NCBI GenBank assembly: GCA_013397865.1
Contig: VZTI01002344.1
Location: 610,838 to 674,837 of the forward strand
Length of the DNA: 64,000 bases
Reading direction: 5' to 3'
Source: Struthidea cinerea
Taxonomy: Eukaryota; Chordata; Aves; Passeriformes; Corcoracidae
Shown here: one piece after another, positions 1 to 11,250 of the stretch
Position numbering within the stretch: position 1 is the stretch's first letter
Layout of the letters: each line of letters starts with the position of its first letter
Notes under the pieces: generated by a model
What the model was told of the DNA's origin: nothing
The model's input: the letters and a program-made list of their open reading frames with translations, nothing else
Database searches by the model: none
Translations under genes and position numbers: made by a program

Positions 1-267
1 TTCTCCAGCAGGTAAAGTGATGTCCCCTAAACTCATTTTGTGGTCGCACCATATTTTCATTTACAGGACCAAAGGCTGGGGGATGGTGCTTAGTAATTTA
101 CTCCCTTCATCCACTCAATTCAAGAGCATCAGGAATAACTTCTAATGTTAGAAGAGAAGTGCTAATCTCTCAGTTTGAGGCTTGAATCTTTGAAGGCTTG
201 GGTCTTTTCTTTGGGGTTTTTTTCTTGTTGTGGTGGAGGGTGGTTTTTTTGGCTTTTTTTTTTTGGT

Positions 268-269
<2 letters not shown>

Positions 270-315
<46 letters not shown>
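270..315. repeat. poly-T homopolymer run (46 nt)
   Basis: There are 46 consecutive T residues, preceded by further T-rich tracts interrupted by GG and GGC from about 229. The run produces spurious poly-Phe and poly-Lys open frames on the two strands. It could be a reversed retroposon A-tail, but no element body is recognisable beside it. Confidence 0.95.
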
Positions 316-316
<1 letters not shown>

Positions 317-1945
317 GTGGGAGGGCAATTTCTTTCTTCCTTTCTTGTTTTTTCTTTGTATTCTGCAGTGGTAGTGCTTTGACTTCTGTGTGTGTAAATG
401 CAAACCCACTCTTCTTAATCTTCCTAACTCAGTCCTCTCAGGAGAATTTTCTGCATTGGAAGGACTGTGAAGGAGTACTTTAAGTAAAGACATGGCAACT
501 TACTGTGAAGTGGAGAGACAGTATCTTGCCTAGCTGCTCTCCTGTTCCCTCTCTTCCTATTCTCAGTTATGATACGGGACTTTACAGCTTCCCTTCTCTC
601 CTTCCCTTGTGGCACAAGGTCCTTACAGCTTTCCCTTCCTGCTTTTTGAAGAGTATATGAACAGTTGTATGTTATCCAGTGGGCAGTGAGACTTACACAG
701 CTGTAAAAGTCCTACCCTATTTGGCTGTGCACCAGCCTCACTCCCACCTTTATCCCCTGGTGACATGGAGTTAATTTGGAACATCTGGTGCCAACGGGTA
801 AGGTAGCTTGGATGTGCACCTCCTTATCTCCCCAGCTTTAGTCTCTGGTATTACTGGGGCAGTGCAGCCTGGGTGTGCACTTCCCTTGTTTCTCAGCCCT
901 TAATGCAACTGCGAACTCCAAGGAGAGTGAGAGTTGAAAAATAAAAATATTACATTTCTTTTTACCATCATATTCTGTACTTTTCAATAAATTTTTTTCA
1001 AGAATGACAATACCATGACATACGAGAATTAGTAGGTACTAGTTTACATTTTGAGAACTTTCTCAAACCCAGTCTGCACTGCCTACTCTTGGCCCCTTAG
1101 AGTGTGATCCGTCTCCCTCTCCAGCGTTTAGTCGTGTCATATCATAGTTGAAGAGATGACATCTGCATGGATAGGTTTTGTTGTGGACTTTTCTTGGTTC
1201 TTCATACTGAACTCATCTGCCTCTGTTTCTTTTCTTGTCACTAGTACTATGTGTAATAAAACATTGATCCTTCCTCTATGAACCTGGAATGATTTGGTTT
1301 TGCATAATTTCTGTACTGCTTCTTCTAAATTCTTTTGTTGTGACACAGAAATTTCATGGCAAATTCCAGCTATTCTGGAATGGAAGTATTCAGAGTTGGT
1401 CGTGGTATTCCCCTGATCTTAACATTTTAAATTTGCCAGTTGTATGTTCTAGTGTGGTCTTTGTTTTCTTCTGGTGATTTCCCATGGTATCTGTTCACAA
1501 CATTTGCAGACCAAGTATGGGCCAAAGGCACAGCTCAGATGCACTGCACACAAATGGGATGGTTACAGTTTGCTTTTTTATGCATTCCACAATGAGAACA
1601 AAAGACAAATTTCCTTTAGCTATATTATGCCAGTTTTCTTTCTATCAGTTTGAGGCAGTGCAAGGGAACAAGGTCAGATTTTCTGGATAATAGATATTTT
1701 TCATCAGTGCCCTAATCCTCTTTTTATATAAAGATTTTCATAAACCAACCAGCCTGGTATTTTAAGAATATGTGTCACTGAACTCAGCATTTTATTTTAA
1801 GGCAACTCATTCAAAAACTATGAATGCTTTCAGTGAGTATGTCAAGTAAATACCATCACACACATCCTATACAGGAGAAAGAATATATTGAGAAACTTAA
1901 ATTAGAGCTGGAAAACAGTCTTCCAGTTAAGAAAATTTGTTCCCT

Positions 1946-2047
1946 CAGCCCCTTTTTTTTCCCCCTGGATTTCACTAGCTTACTATACAGTGTGTCCAGC
2001 CCCTTTTTTTTCCCCCTGGATTTCACTAGCTTACTATACAGTGTGTC
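1946..2047. repeat. perfect 51-bp tandem duplication
   Basis: Two adjacent identical copies of a 51-bp unit occupy 1946-1996 and 1997-2047. The unit begins CAGCCCC(T)8CCCCC. The copies agree at every base, including the length of the T8 tract, so the duplication is recent or a polymorphic or assembly event. It lies in a MADD intron. Confidence 0.95.
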
Positions 2048-2535
2048 CAGCAGTTCTTCTGAGATCTGTTATTCAGCAGAGAAAGATTCAAACTTCTCAA
2101 GGGTAAAATCTTTGGGACTCATATAGTGACAAATTCCTCTGGAATTTTTGGGTTATGTTTTATTGTAGTAGACATTAGGCATATTTTGTCATTAAGCATA
2201 CTTTTTTCATTATTTTTACTGTCTAGCAGGAATAAATAATATGAGAAAAGCCAGAGTCTCTAAGAACCATCAAATATCTGCTGTGCCAAACAGAGGCAGT
2301 GAAAATTTTTGCCAGCTTGAGTAATTTATCATGACATTACCAGTATCTTCCAAGGATACATATAATGTAAATGAAAAGAAGTATGTAGAAGTGAGGGATA
2401 GTGAGGTGCCCTGTACCTGCACCTGCTGTCTGTCTGAATCCCTTCCCTTTCCCATGGGAACGTTGTGCTATTTCTTTCCCATTTGCCTCTCGTTTTTTGA
2501 ACTTTTTGTTTTGTCTCTTGCCCGTCCGGTTTTAG

Positions 2536-2582
2536 TTCCTGAAACTAAAGAAGTGGTGAGCCACAAGTACAAGACGCCAATG
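2536..2582 (+). CDS. MADD: MADD penultimate coding exon
   Basis: This 47-nt exon sits between a TTTTAG acceptor and a consensus GTGAGT donor. It reads (V)PETKEVVSHKYKTPM and ends on a complete codon. With the next exon it reproduces the C-terminus I know from vertebrate MADD, the Rab3/Rab27 guanine-nucleotide exchange factor that also binds TNF receptor 1. The exon starts in phase 1, so the preceding exon must end with one base of a codon. That exon is left of the window or at its very edge. The catalytic DENN region is far upstream and not present here. Confidence 0.9.
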
Positions 2583-4040
2583 GTGAGTCAACTGTGATGC
2601 CTCTGGTGGTTCTCTAGAGGATGTATCTTTACAATTTCATGTGGAGAAAAGAATTACATTGAGACTGCAGGATTTACACTGAAACGCCAGCTGCTCTTCA
2701 TGATGTTTTCATTAGGGGGAGACAACAAAACTCAGTGATTGTTGTATCTATGAAATTAGAGGAACTCCCCAGTAGTGCAGAAAGCACTGCCTCCTTTTTT
2801 AAGGCAGATAAAGATGCAAGGTAGCCATTTGGCATTGAACTTTAACACAATAAGAACTGGTGGAACTGTTAATTTTAAGACAGTGTGGAACACAATCCTT
2901 AATCCATAGAACCGATGGAAAGGGAGACTACTTCCTAGGAATAAAATGATTGTTAACAGTTTGCAAAAAATTCCCATTCCCTCATGAGCAATGAGTTGTG
3001 AGAGAACAGTGAAAGTACTGATTCTTGCTGTATGGATGAGTTCTTGTTGTGGTTTAATGTTCAGTTTTTATAACATTTTTGTGAACACCAGCAGTTGATG
3101 ATGATACTTAGCACTTTCGTACATGATCAGGCTTATGTGCACTTATGAGGAAGAAATAGAAACCAATGATTATCATCAGAACTGAAATTTCTTCAGTTTT
3201 TATCTGAAGTGTGGTGTACACATTTGGTGATTTCATGGAAACTTGGTCCTCCAAGAGAAGAGAGCAGAATTATTTGAAGAAGCTGGAAATGTTTTAGGAC
3301 AAAATGCTTTAGAATATATGGAGTTTAAGAAGCAAATAGCTGTATCTGTTAGTAAGAAAAGCCAGTTTAATGGAAAAAAAAGTGTTTTATGGAAGTGTTT
3401 TAGCTTGCACTATAATACAGCAAAACACATTATTCTTATTATCTTTACAAAAATTTTAAATGTCAGTTTACAGAACAAGAATTTTTAACATCATCAGAAT
3501 AGCTGGTAGTAGAACTAGTATATAAATTTAGTCTAAGTCTTACCTTCACTGAATTGTGCTGCCAGTCAAATGGTAAAAGAGGACTTTTGGTTAAATAATA
3601 GTACAGGTAGTCAGTTAAATAATTGTAAAACTTGGTAGTGCTATGTGAAACCCTCTCTTTAGTTAGCTCTTTCAACCCCTGCCAGAAAATGTCTTGTAAT
3701 TTCATACAACAGACCAAATGCAAATATGCGGAATGGTTTTTCTAAAGCCAGCTGGTCAACTTTCTAGCTTAGCATAGAAAAATTCTGTTCTTAAAAATTA
3801 TTAAATCATACTGTTAAGCAACTAATGCTTTTATCCCAAAGGAATTTTTTAGTTTGTTGTATGGCTCTTCTTCTCTATCCATCTCACTTAGAAGGTTGTA
3901 GGGGACACATTTTCCTGATTTTGTCTGTAGCCAGAGTAGTTGTCCCATGAAGGAAGACATGCAGGAAAATACAAATGTACAATGGATTTTGTAAAACACT
4001 TAATCTAAATTTCAGTATCTCTTTTTCTAAATTCTTGTAG
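2583..4040 (+). other. MADD: last MADD intron
   Basis: This 1,458-bp intron runs from a GTGAGT donor to a TTCTTGTAG acceptor. It contains a helical-looking open frame around 3243-3488 (see findings) with no convincing splice sites. Nothing else was recognised. Confidence 0.85.
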
Positions 4041-4148
4041 GCTCATGAGATCTGCTACTCCGTGCTGTGTCTCTTCTCTTATGTGGCTGCAATTCGTGGA
4101 AAAGAGGCAGAAAACAAAAGCAAACCACCTCGACCAGTTTCCAGTTGA
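4041..4148 (+). CDS. MADD: MADD terminal coding exon with stop
   Basis: After the TTGTAG acceptor the frame runs for 35 codons and ends with TGA at 4146-4148. It begins [17 protein letters not shown] and finishes with KPPRPVSS. This matches the conserved MADD C-terminus: a hydrophobic helix, then a short charged, proline-rich tail. The junction with the 2536-2582 exon is in phase 0. The middle of the tail ([10 protein letters not shown]) differs from what I remember of the human protein, while both ends are conserved, as is usual for this segment. Confidence 0.95.
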
Positions 4149-5504
4149 TCATGATATTTGGAAATATCTACCCTTTGGCACACTGATATGCAGTACTCCC
4201 AGTTTTACTGCAGTTACTGGAGCTCACTTTCTGTCTTTTATGAGAACTTGATTATTTATGTATGACCCTGCGAGTCTTTCCCCATAGAAAAACCTAAGCC
4301 TTCCCTGTTCAGTCTCCTTCTGAATTCATCCTTAATGGAGTTGTAAAATGAGCTTTTAATCAGACAGTTTTGAGCATCCGCATCCAGCTGTGAGTGACTT
4401 ACTCTGGACATTCCTTTGGAATTCCTTTTTGTTAAGATGACTACCAGCTTGAGTTCGGTTGTTTTTTGTTCTAGTGATACTTGTTACAATTTAATCACTT
4501 TACAACTGCAGGCTTCTGCTTTCAGATTCTCTGGTATGTGCACAGTGGAAGCAGTCTGGTCCTGTATGTTGTTTCAATGTTGTGTTTTTGTTGTTTTCCT
4601 TCTGTGTTGTTCATTTTTAATTACCAACAGAGTTCTTGTCACATAGTTCTACAGTCCCTTTTGGTAGAGATGAGCAATTTAGCCGTCATAGTCTTAAAAT
4701 ATCATGTGACAGTTGAAGTTTGGTTATTTAATTGGTCCATCTGTGGAGATGACTGCTTCTCAAGTGGGAAAAGAAGTGGAGAGAGAAACTTTGAAGGTAG
4801 TATAGTGTGAAAAACCTCAACACTTCATGTGTTGTGTGGATTTTAAAATGGGAGTTTAGGTAACGTTTGTAGCTACCCCAGCAGTAGAGTTAACAGATGC
4901 AAATAAGCACTCCCTACAGCAGTGAATCACAGGGATTAGAGAATGAATAAGGCAGTGTAAAACTTGGAAACATTATTGGCAGAAGCACAGTACAGAAATC
5001 TGCAGAACATGTTCAGAAGCCCAGAGGATTTTGCTGTCTCTGAATTTTTTAAGCTATTGCTTTTTATTTTGTTTTCAATTTGTACTTGTATATGAAGGGA
5101 TCCTGAAAATATTGTGTTTATGTATAATGAAACTCACATAGTTAAAACTATCCATCACATTCCTTGTTTTAAATAGGCTGGATATGAATGGGTTTTTTTG
5201 CATCCTATTTTCATTCTTGAACTGTACTGCACTTGTCTGGAAAGCTCTTAGGATGCTGGAAGGTGAGACTGTCTAGAGAAAATAATGTTACATGTAAAAT
5301 ACCAGGAGAAATTGCTCTGATACAAACTGATGTATTGTATGTTTTGACATAGAATTCTGACTAAATGCACCCAGGAGTAACCCTGTTTTGGCTTGGTCAG
5401 GGTATCTACCATTTTGAATGGAATATACTAGTATGGGTGAGGATGATGTAAATATTATAGTATCACATCTATTTATAGAAACTGTACAGCTCTCTGAATG
5501 TGAA

Positions 5505-5510
5505 AATAAA
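5505..5510 (+). terminator. MADD: candidate MADD poly(A) signal, proximal
   Basis: This is a canonical AATAAA about 1.36 kb after the MADD stop codon. It is the first one on the + strand after the stop. Downstream sequence is only moderately T-rich. Confidence 0.4.
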
Positions 5511-6029
5511 ATGTCATTCAACCAGCAACTAGTTTTCATCCTCCTGTGCTTTTCTATCATTTGTTATTCTAAAACAAATGTAATTACATGCAGAATACAC
5601 CATACGCATACATGAAATAGTGGAAAAGAGAAGGCTCTAAATGGACAATCTAAATATCTTTTGACATAAGCAGTTTTAAATAATTTGGAGGGTTTTTTTC
5701 TTCTAACATGACATCTGTGTCATTTGTTTTTAAAACAAGAGGGTTTGAAAAACATGAATAGGGAAAACAGACACATCTGAAATACGGAAATTTTTTTTGC
5801 ATGCTTGCAAGTAGAAGTGGCATATAAAGGATTTTTCATCCTTTTGTGACATAAAAGCAAAACTGAAATTGGCAAATAATGAACTTAACCTGGTTTGAAT
5901 TATTTTTCTTTCTGTAGTCTTCTGAGACCATAAATTTCCTTATAGCAATATCTGAATTTTTATCAGTTGTAGTTTTCTGCATACTACTGTATTTCAAGTA
6001 CAGTTAAGACTGAAAGGACTTTGGTCTAC

Positions 6030-6035
6030 AATAAA
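6030..6035 (+). terminator. MADD: candidate MADD poly(A) signal, distal
   Basis: This is a second canonical AATAAA, followed within 20-30 bases by a T-rich and then GTG-containing stretch that could serve as the downstream element. Confidence 0.4.
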
Positions 6036-8879
6036 GGTTCCATTTATTCAATGCTGTGCCCCACTCAGGTAGACAATTTCGATTTTAGATTGTAATTATG
6101 TTAGTAAGCCTGTTAACATAATCAAACAACTTAAAATTATAGGGGGAAGATGATTAAATGCACAACATCATTTACTCTGTATAGCTCCTTTTAAAGTTGT
6201 GTAAGCTGCTATCTGCTTTAGGCTGATGAGAAACTTCAGTGCAGAATAAGACTTTCAAAGGACCTGATAATAAAAATGGCCCTCTGTCCCTTTTGACAGA
6301 ATTTGTTTTGAAGAGCAAGTGTGGCTAAATATAGGGCTTGCTGTTCCATGGCTGGGATGAATTAGTAACAAGCTCAGCAACTGCACTGACACTGGGCTTC
6401 TGCTCTTTAGGTGGGAGCAACTGACTTGGCTTCAAAATTGAAGACATTTTTGAAGTATGTAAAATCTCTCATACTTGATGCTGGGGGTGTAGCATATTCA
6501 TCTGAGCCAAGGTGTGCTGTGCAGAGTTTCTGCCACTAAATGCCCAGTGCTGCTCTCTGGGTAACAAATGCAAATGCAAGTTGGATTTTAAATTGGTACA
6601 CAAGCTTAAATCTTCTGGAATACAGTCTTCCATCCTTTCCACTCCATCACTCTGAAGCACTAAGAGGTAGATAAACTTTATTTTTGGAGGAAAAAAATAG
6701 TTACAGTGATTTGCAAATGTTTTTAGTTGTCCCACTCATTTTGATATTTAAGTAACAATTCCTTGGCAACAGTTAAGAACTTAGAGGCCTCTAAACCTTC
6801 CAGAACCAGATGGAAGGCTAACTGAGACTAATGGTAACTGTAAATAGTGCTAGAATTTTCTTAACACAGAAAGAATAATTCCTACGTTTTTACCACTAGG
6901 AGGAGCCTGTGTCTTAGTTTTTAAGAATTTCAAAATTACAACCTTTTTATTTTAACGCTTGTGTTATTGCCAAGGCACTTACACAGATGTGACAAAGAAC
7001 ATAAACTTGCCTTTAAACTTCCTTATGGCTGAACAGGTTTCTTTTTCTGCTACGATTTCTTGTTTGTGGAAGTTGGTTTTCAAAATTATGGTTTTTAAGT
7101 GTTCTCTGCAAATACTGTAATTTGTGAGTAGTCTTCCTGGCAGTTTTCAAAGTCGAACCTAAGTTACTAATTTATCTCTATTTTGATTATCAGATCTTCA
7201 TTGTGATGTTCCAAAAATGCCCTTGTTTTATTTGTGAATGCAGTGTCCACTTCTAATAAGAGTGGGTCCACATTTTAAAGGTTGTAAGTTTAAGCATCAG
7301 TGAGTGTCACAACGCTGGTACTTACTAAGTGATACTTGTTAAAGATACATCTGGAGAAAGCTCTTTGAAGGTCTGTTGAAGGAAAGAGTTCATTACTGTA
7401 AGAAAACTGTTGTAAAAATTTCCTACACCCTGATTCCTGACTTCAGATAACCCCTATTCTCCTATTTTAACACTTTCAGGATAGCAGAGTAAGATGCAAT
7501 ATTCAGCTGGGTATTTAAAAGCTAAATTGCTAGTAAATATAAGTCATTAGAACTGCAATTCCAGTTCTAGCTTAATAATCGAAGTGGATGGGAAAATTGG
7601 CTGTGATTATAAGCCTTAGGAACCTTTATGTTGCAAAAATATTGAAGATATTTCTAGAATGATGCTGCTTATTCCAGAAGAGGGCTTTTGGCTCACAGAG
7701 TGTGTTTCTAATAAGGATGCAGTTGCCTGCTATGGGAACAAATCAGCTGCTTGCCCCAGCGTCAGGCATAGGCTGCTGTTATCACTGAATTCAGAATTAG
7801 GCAGAAAATAGAAGCTAAGCTTGTCACAAAGAGCAGTATTTACATCCCGGTTCCCCTTGACTGCCAGAGGGATGAAAGTCAGATGATGTTGCCTCTGAGG
7901 CAAGTTGTTCCTTCTGGGAGAAAAATGATTTCTGCTCGACTCTGACTCCAGTGGTATTTACAAACTCCAAGTCACTGCTTTTAGACAAGCCGTGTTGTGT
8001 TGATGAAACGAAACATCTCTGAGCTCCAGAAGTAGTGGGAATTGGGACCAAGAAGCAGCAGCTTTGTGTAAAGCACCTTGCCATACAAAAGGCAGTGCCA
8101 AAGATCTTCTTGCTGTTCCAGGAGTCACAATTCAGCCAGAGGCATCTGCTTGTCACAAGGGCAGGACATTCCCAGGCAGCTGAGTGGTGACTTTGCCAGT
8201 GTTGGTGGTTAAGGCTTTGCACAGAACCCTACTCTGTGATGCCCTTTGGGAGATGTTCAGTGTGAGCAACAGCTTTGAGATTCCACAGCCATTCCCAGTG
8301 TGGCCGTTTCACTAAAACAGTAGAAATGTGATGAAGCTTTAAGTAATAGTGGGTATGGGACCCATCTTTCCAGCACTGTGAAGGTTTAAATTGATGTTGG
8401 TGACAAGGGAGGTTTGAGTTCAGTTGTACATGCCAGGCTTAGAGAGGACCTCTTTCAGGCAGGTACTGTACTCAGATATGGTAAAAATGAGCTCAATGTT
8501 TGTACCAAGGTTAGTAAAATCCTAAGTTAACTTTCTGTTTACAGGTGTACAGTGTTTTGAAACTTCTGCACCATAGTAGTTCTAGCATTCATTGATTTTG
8601 TTTTAAAGCATCAGTCCAACAAAGAAACCAAGGGCAAGCAGTCCTGCTTCTATTTGCAAGAGTTACTATAGTGATAAATGTGCTTTAGGAACCTACATAG
8701 AAATAGAAATCCCCATCTCCCAAAATAGCTCCATATAAAAAGGAACAAACTGTGACAGGAAAAACACCAGTAAAACTCTAAATAGTTGCTTCCTTCAAGT
8801 ATATGAAAACTCTGGTTCTGTATTTTCATTCTTTCCACTCGTTTTTGCCTTTTCAGTTTCTTGTATTAACTCCAGTGAG

Positions 8880-9290
8880 TACCAGTCTACCAAGAGGGCT
8901 CTGGCTCTCAAAGCACTCTCCTCTTTTACATGTTGCTCTGCTTGGATTCCTCGCTGTTTCCTCACACATCCTTGGCCTACGCTCTCTTCCGCCAGTCAGG
9001 CTCAGCTCTACGCCTCAATTTCCCATCAGATCATCTCCATCTGTTGCCCTTTGTAGGTTTCTTCATACATTGTTCTTGCCTCCGTGACCATCATCATCTC
9101 CCAGCCTCTTTGCCCAAGCAGCTCAGACTTAGGCTCTTCCCGGTCACCTGCTCAACCAGCCTCTTCCCATTTCCAGCTTCCTGTCATAGTCTCTCATTCC
9201 TCTCTCCTGTTCTTGCCAAGTGCTCTGTCATCTTCTTTCATTCTCAGCCTTATTCCACGTTTACTCCTCTTGCATTTAAATGAAGTTATT
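8880..9290. other. pyrimidine-rich block of unknown origin
   Basis: The + strand is strongly enriched in C and T (many CTCTTCC, CCTCTT and TTCC runs) and more GC-rich than its surroundings. As a result three overlapping + strand frames are open (8803-9087, 8930-9283, 9084-9362). They are rich in Leu, Ser, Pro, Phe and His, as expected from CT-rich sequence. No protein family is recognisable. It may be an old decayed repeat or a polypyrimidine tract. Confidence 0.5.
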
Positions 9291-11188
9291 TTTGGTGGAG
9301 TGCTGAAGAGTGCTATGGAGGGAAGGGAAAAGGTTTCCGGTCTTAGTGCTGCTGTTCTGTGACAGCTCCCAGCAGCAGCTCTTCCCTACACTCCTTGTTA
9401 GAAATGGCTCAACCATTTAATCTGATATTAAAAATAAATAAATTCGTCTAAACCAGACTCGTAACCGAACAAATTGCATAAATTTTTAAAGTTTTTCAGT
9501 ACTGTAGGAAACACAAATCACAAAAGCAAATACCATGCTTTGTAAATACACAATCCTGTTATCCACCTTATACCAGTGAGGAAGAACAAGTCCCATTTTC
9601 AGGCAGAAATTTTTGAGGACTTTCCTATGATCAAAATCTAGTATTCTTGGGGTTTTCTTTTCAGGCAGCATGTACAATGAACTAACCTACAAAGCAGAAG
9701 AGAACCTTGGATTTTTTGGCCCTTTTTTCCTGGTATATGAAAACTGTAAGCAAATAACAAAAGTGTATTTGAGAGTTATATTGATATTTATTCTTTTTGT
9801 GATCATAATTTCCTGGAACAGATCTGGATTGCTGGGGCAATTATAGGCATTATTAGCATTACGACAGATACCAAGGAAATACAGCCTTACTGAAGGTTAA
9901 ATGGTATTCATCCACAATCTGGGTTCATGTATTTGGGTCCCACAATTAATACTTCCAAGCAAAAATGTGGAAACGATGTATGCTATTGTTTATGTTTGCT
10001 AAGTAAATGATAAAGAACACAAAATCACATTCAGACTATTATCCATGGTTAAGAAGAAAAAGGGAGCACACTTACCACTTCTTTTTATTTCACATTGACA
10101 TATCCACTGTTATTTTATGTATTTTAGATTAGTCACTTTTTTAGATTATTTGTCTTTGGTACAGCTGTCCTAATACACAATTATAACTGAAATGTGTTCA
10201 TAACTGTGACAGTTATCTGTGCTTTCAGGGCTGCTTATTGCCAACATTTCTGTCTGGCACAGAAAGCAGATGCTTTACTATTTTTTCCATATCTGGACCT
10301 AGTAAGTGAGGCTGTTCTTATCTGTTTCTTTTTAACTTTTCACCAGTTCAAGGTGTTTAGGACGTGTTGCTTATGCAGACTGCTGTGGGGACCCTGCCCA
10401 ATGACAAGTAAAGGATATCTCTGTGACAGCTTTTGTTTCCCTAAAATAGAATTCTCTTCTTGGGAAGTGCTTGAAAGGTATCAGTGGGGCTATTTTTGAT
10501 CTCAGCAGACTGTTCTTATAAAATTCGTTGGTAAGGAGACAGGAACAGCTTGTAGTTATAAACCTGATCTGAGATGGCATGTTAGTGACAAACTTCTCTC
10601 CTAAATACGTACAAGGGTTTTGTTTCAAAGTAATTCTGTGCTCAAAGCAACATAAATGACTTTTCTGACTTCCAGGAAAGTCTTTTCTCTTGCTGCTCTC
10701 ATTTGAATAGCCATTGTATGATTAAATGAAGGAAAAAGTTCTTCCAACTAATATTTTCTTGTGTTTTCATTCATTCTACTCAATTGTAGATCTCTCTTGA
10801 AATAGCTAGAACTATAATCCTTGCTCATAAGAAATGAAACCTGCAGGTGAGGTGTACTGAGGCTATCTTTAAATGTCTGGCATGCCCTGCATTGAAAAAT
10901 TTGTTAAAATAATATATAGGAACCTCTTGACCTCTCACTGTAATTTTCAATGAGTAGAACTGAATTTTTATATATAATTTGATATAATAAGCCTAGAAAA
11001 GTCTGAAAAGGTTGGTAAAGAGATGTGTTTCCTGTTACAGAGAGAAAGAGGAAGATAATCTCAAGACAGGTGAGGCACTTTTCATAAACATTCTATTGGG
11101 ACAATTTGAACTCAATCACTTTAATTTGCATTTCACCCCACTATATCACGTAAGTATTGTAACGTAGGCAGCAAAGCTGCTTACGAAT

Positions 11189-11250
11189 AATAGAATCATA
11201 GAACAGTTTGGGTTGGAAGGGATCTTTGATGGTCATCTAGATCACCTGGG
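11189..11250 (-). mobile_element. CR1 LINE 3' fragment
   Basis: The + strand carries the reverse complement of a CR1 3' end: AGAATCATAGAACAGTTTGG followed by GTTGGAAGGGATCTTTGATGG. It is only about 60 bp and diverged, so this is an old, severely 5'-truncated copy. CR1 is the dominant LINE of birds and other reptiles. Confidence 0.85.

Larger units (their letters stand above)
1..2535 (+). other. MADD: MADD intron (partial gene, left edge)
   Basis: This is the non-coding sequence upstream of the penultimate MADD exon. It holds a long poly-T run and a 51-bp tandem duplication, both listed separately. Short open frames here are AT-rich and have no recognisable domain. The first 11 bases could be the 3' end of another MADD exon: a GTAAAG donor follows, and the phase would fit the next exon. 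Eleven bases are too few to claim it. Confidence 0.6.
4149..6060 (+). other. MADD: probable MADD 3' UTR
   Basis: This AT-rich sequence after the MADD stop has no further exon-like frame. The first AATAAA hexamer on this strand is at 5505-5510 and a second is at 6030-6035, giving a 3' UTR of roughly 1.4 or 1.9 kb. Either may be used. The end drawn here follows the second. Confidence 0.5.

Noticed and set aside
1..11. Possible 3' end of an earlier MADD exon (TTCTCCAGCAG followed by GTAAAG)
   Set aside because: The donor and phase would fit, but 11 bases cannot be tied to a known MADD sequence.
175..493. Open frames of about 100 codons on both strands
   Set aside because: They are created by the poly-T run and encode poly-Phe or poly-Lys.
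7824..8222. A 132-codon minus-strand frame in the intergenic spacer
   Set aside because: No family resemblance, no splice or promoter context, and Cys/His/Ser-rich composition typical of chance frames.
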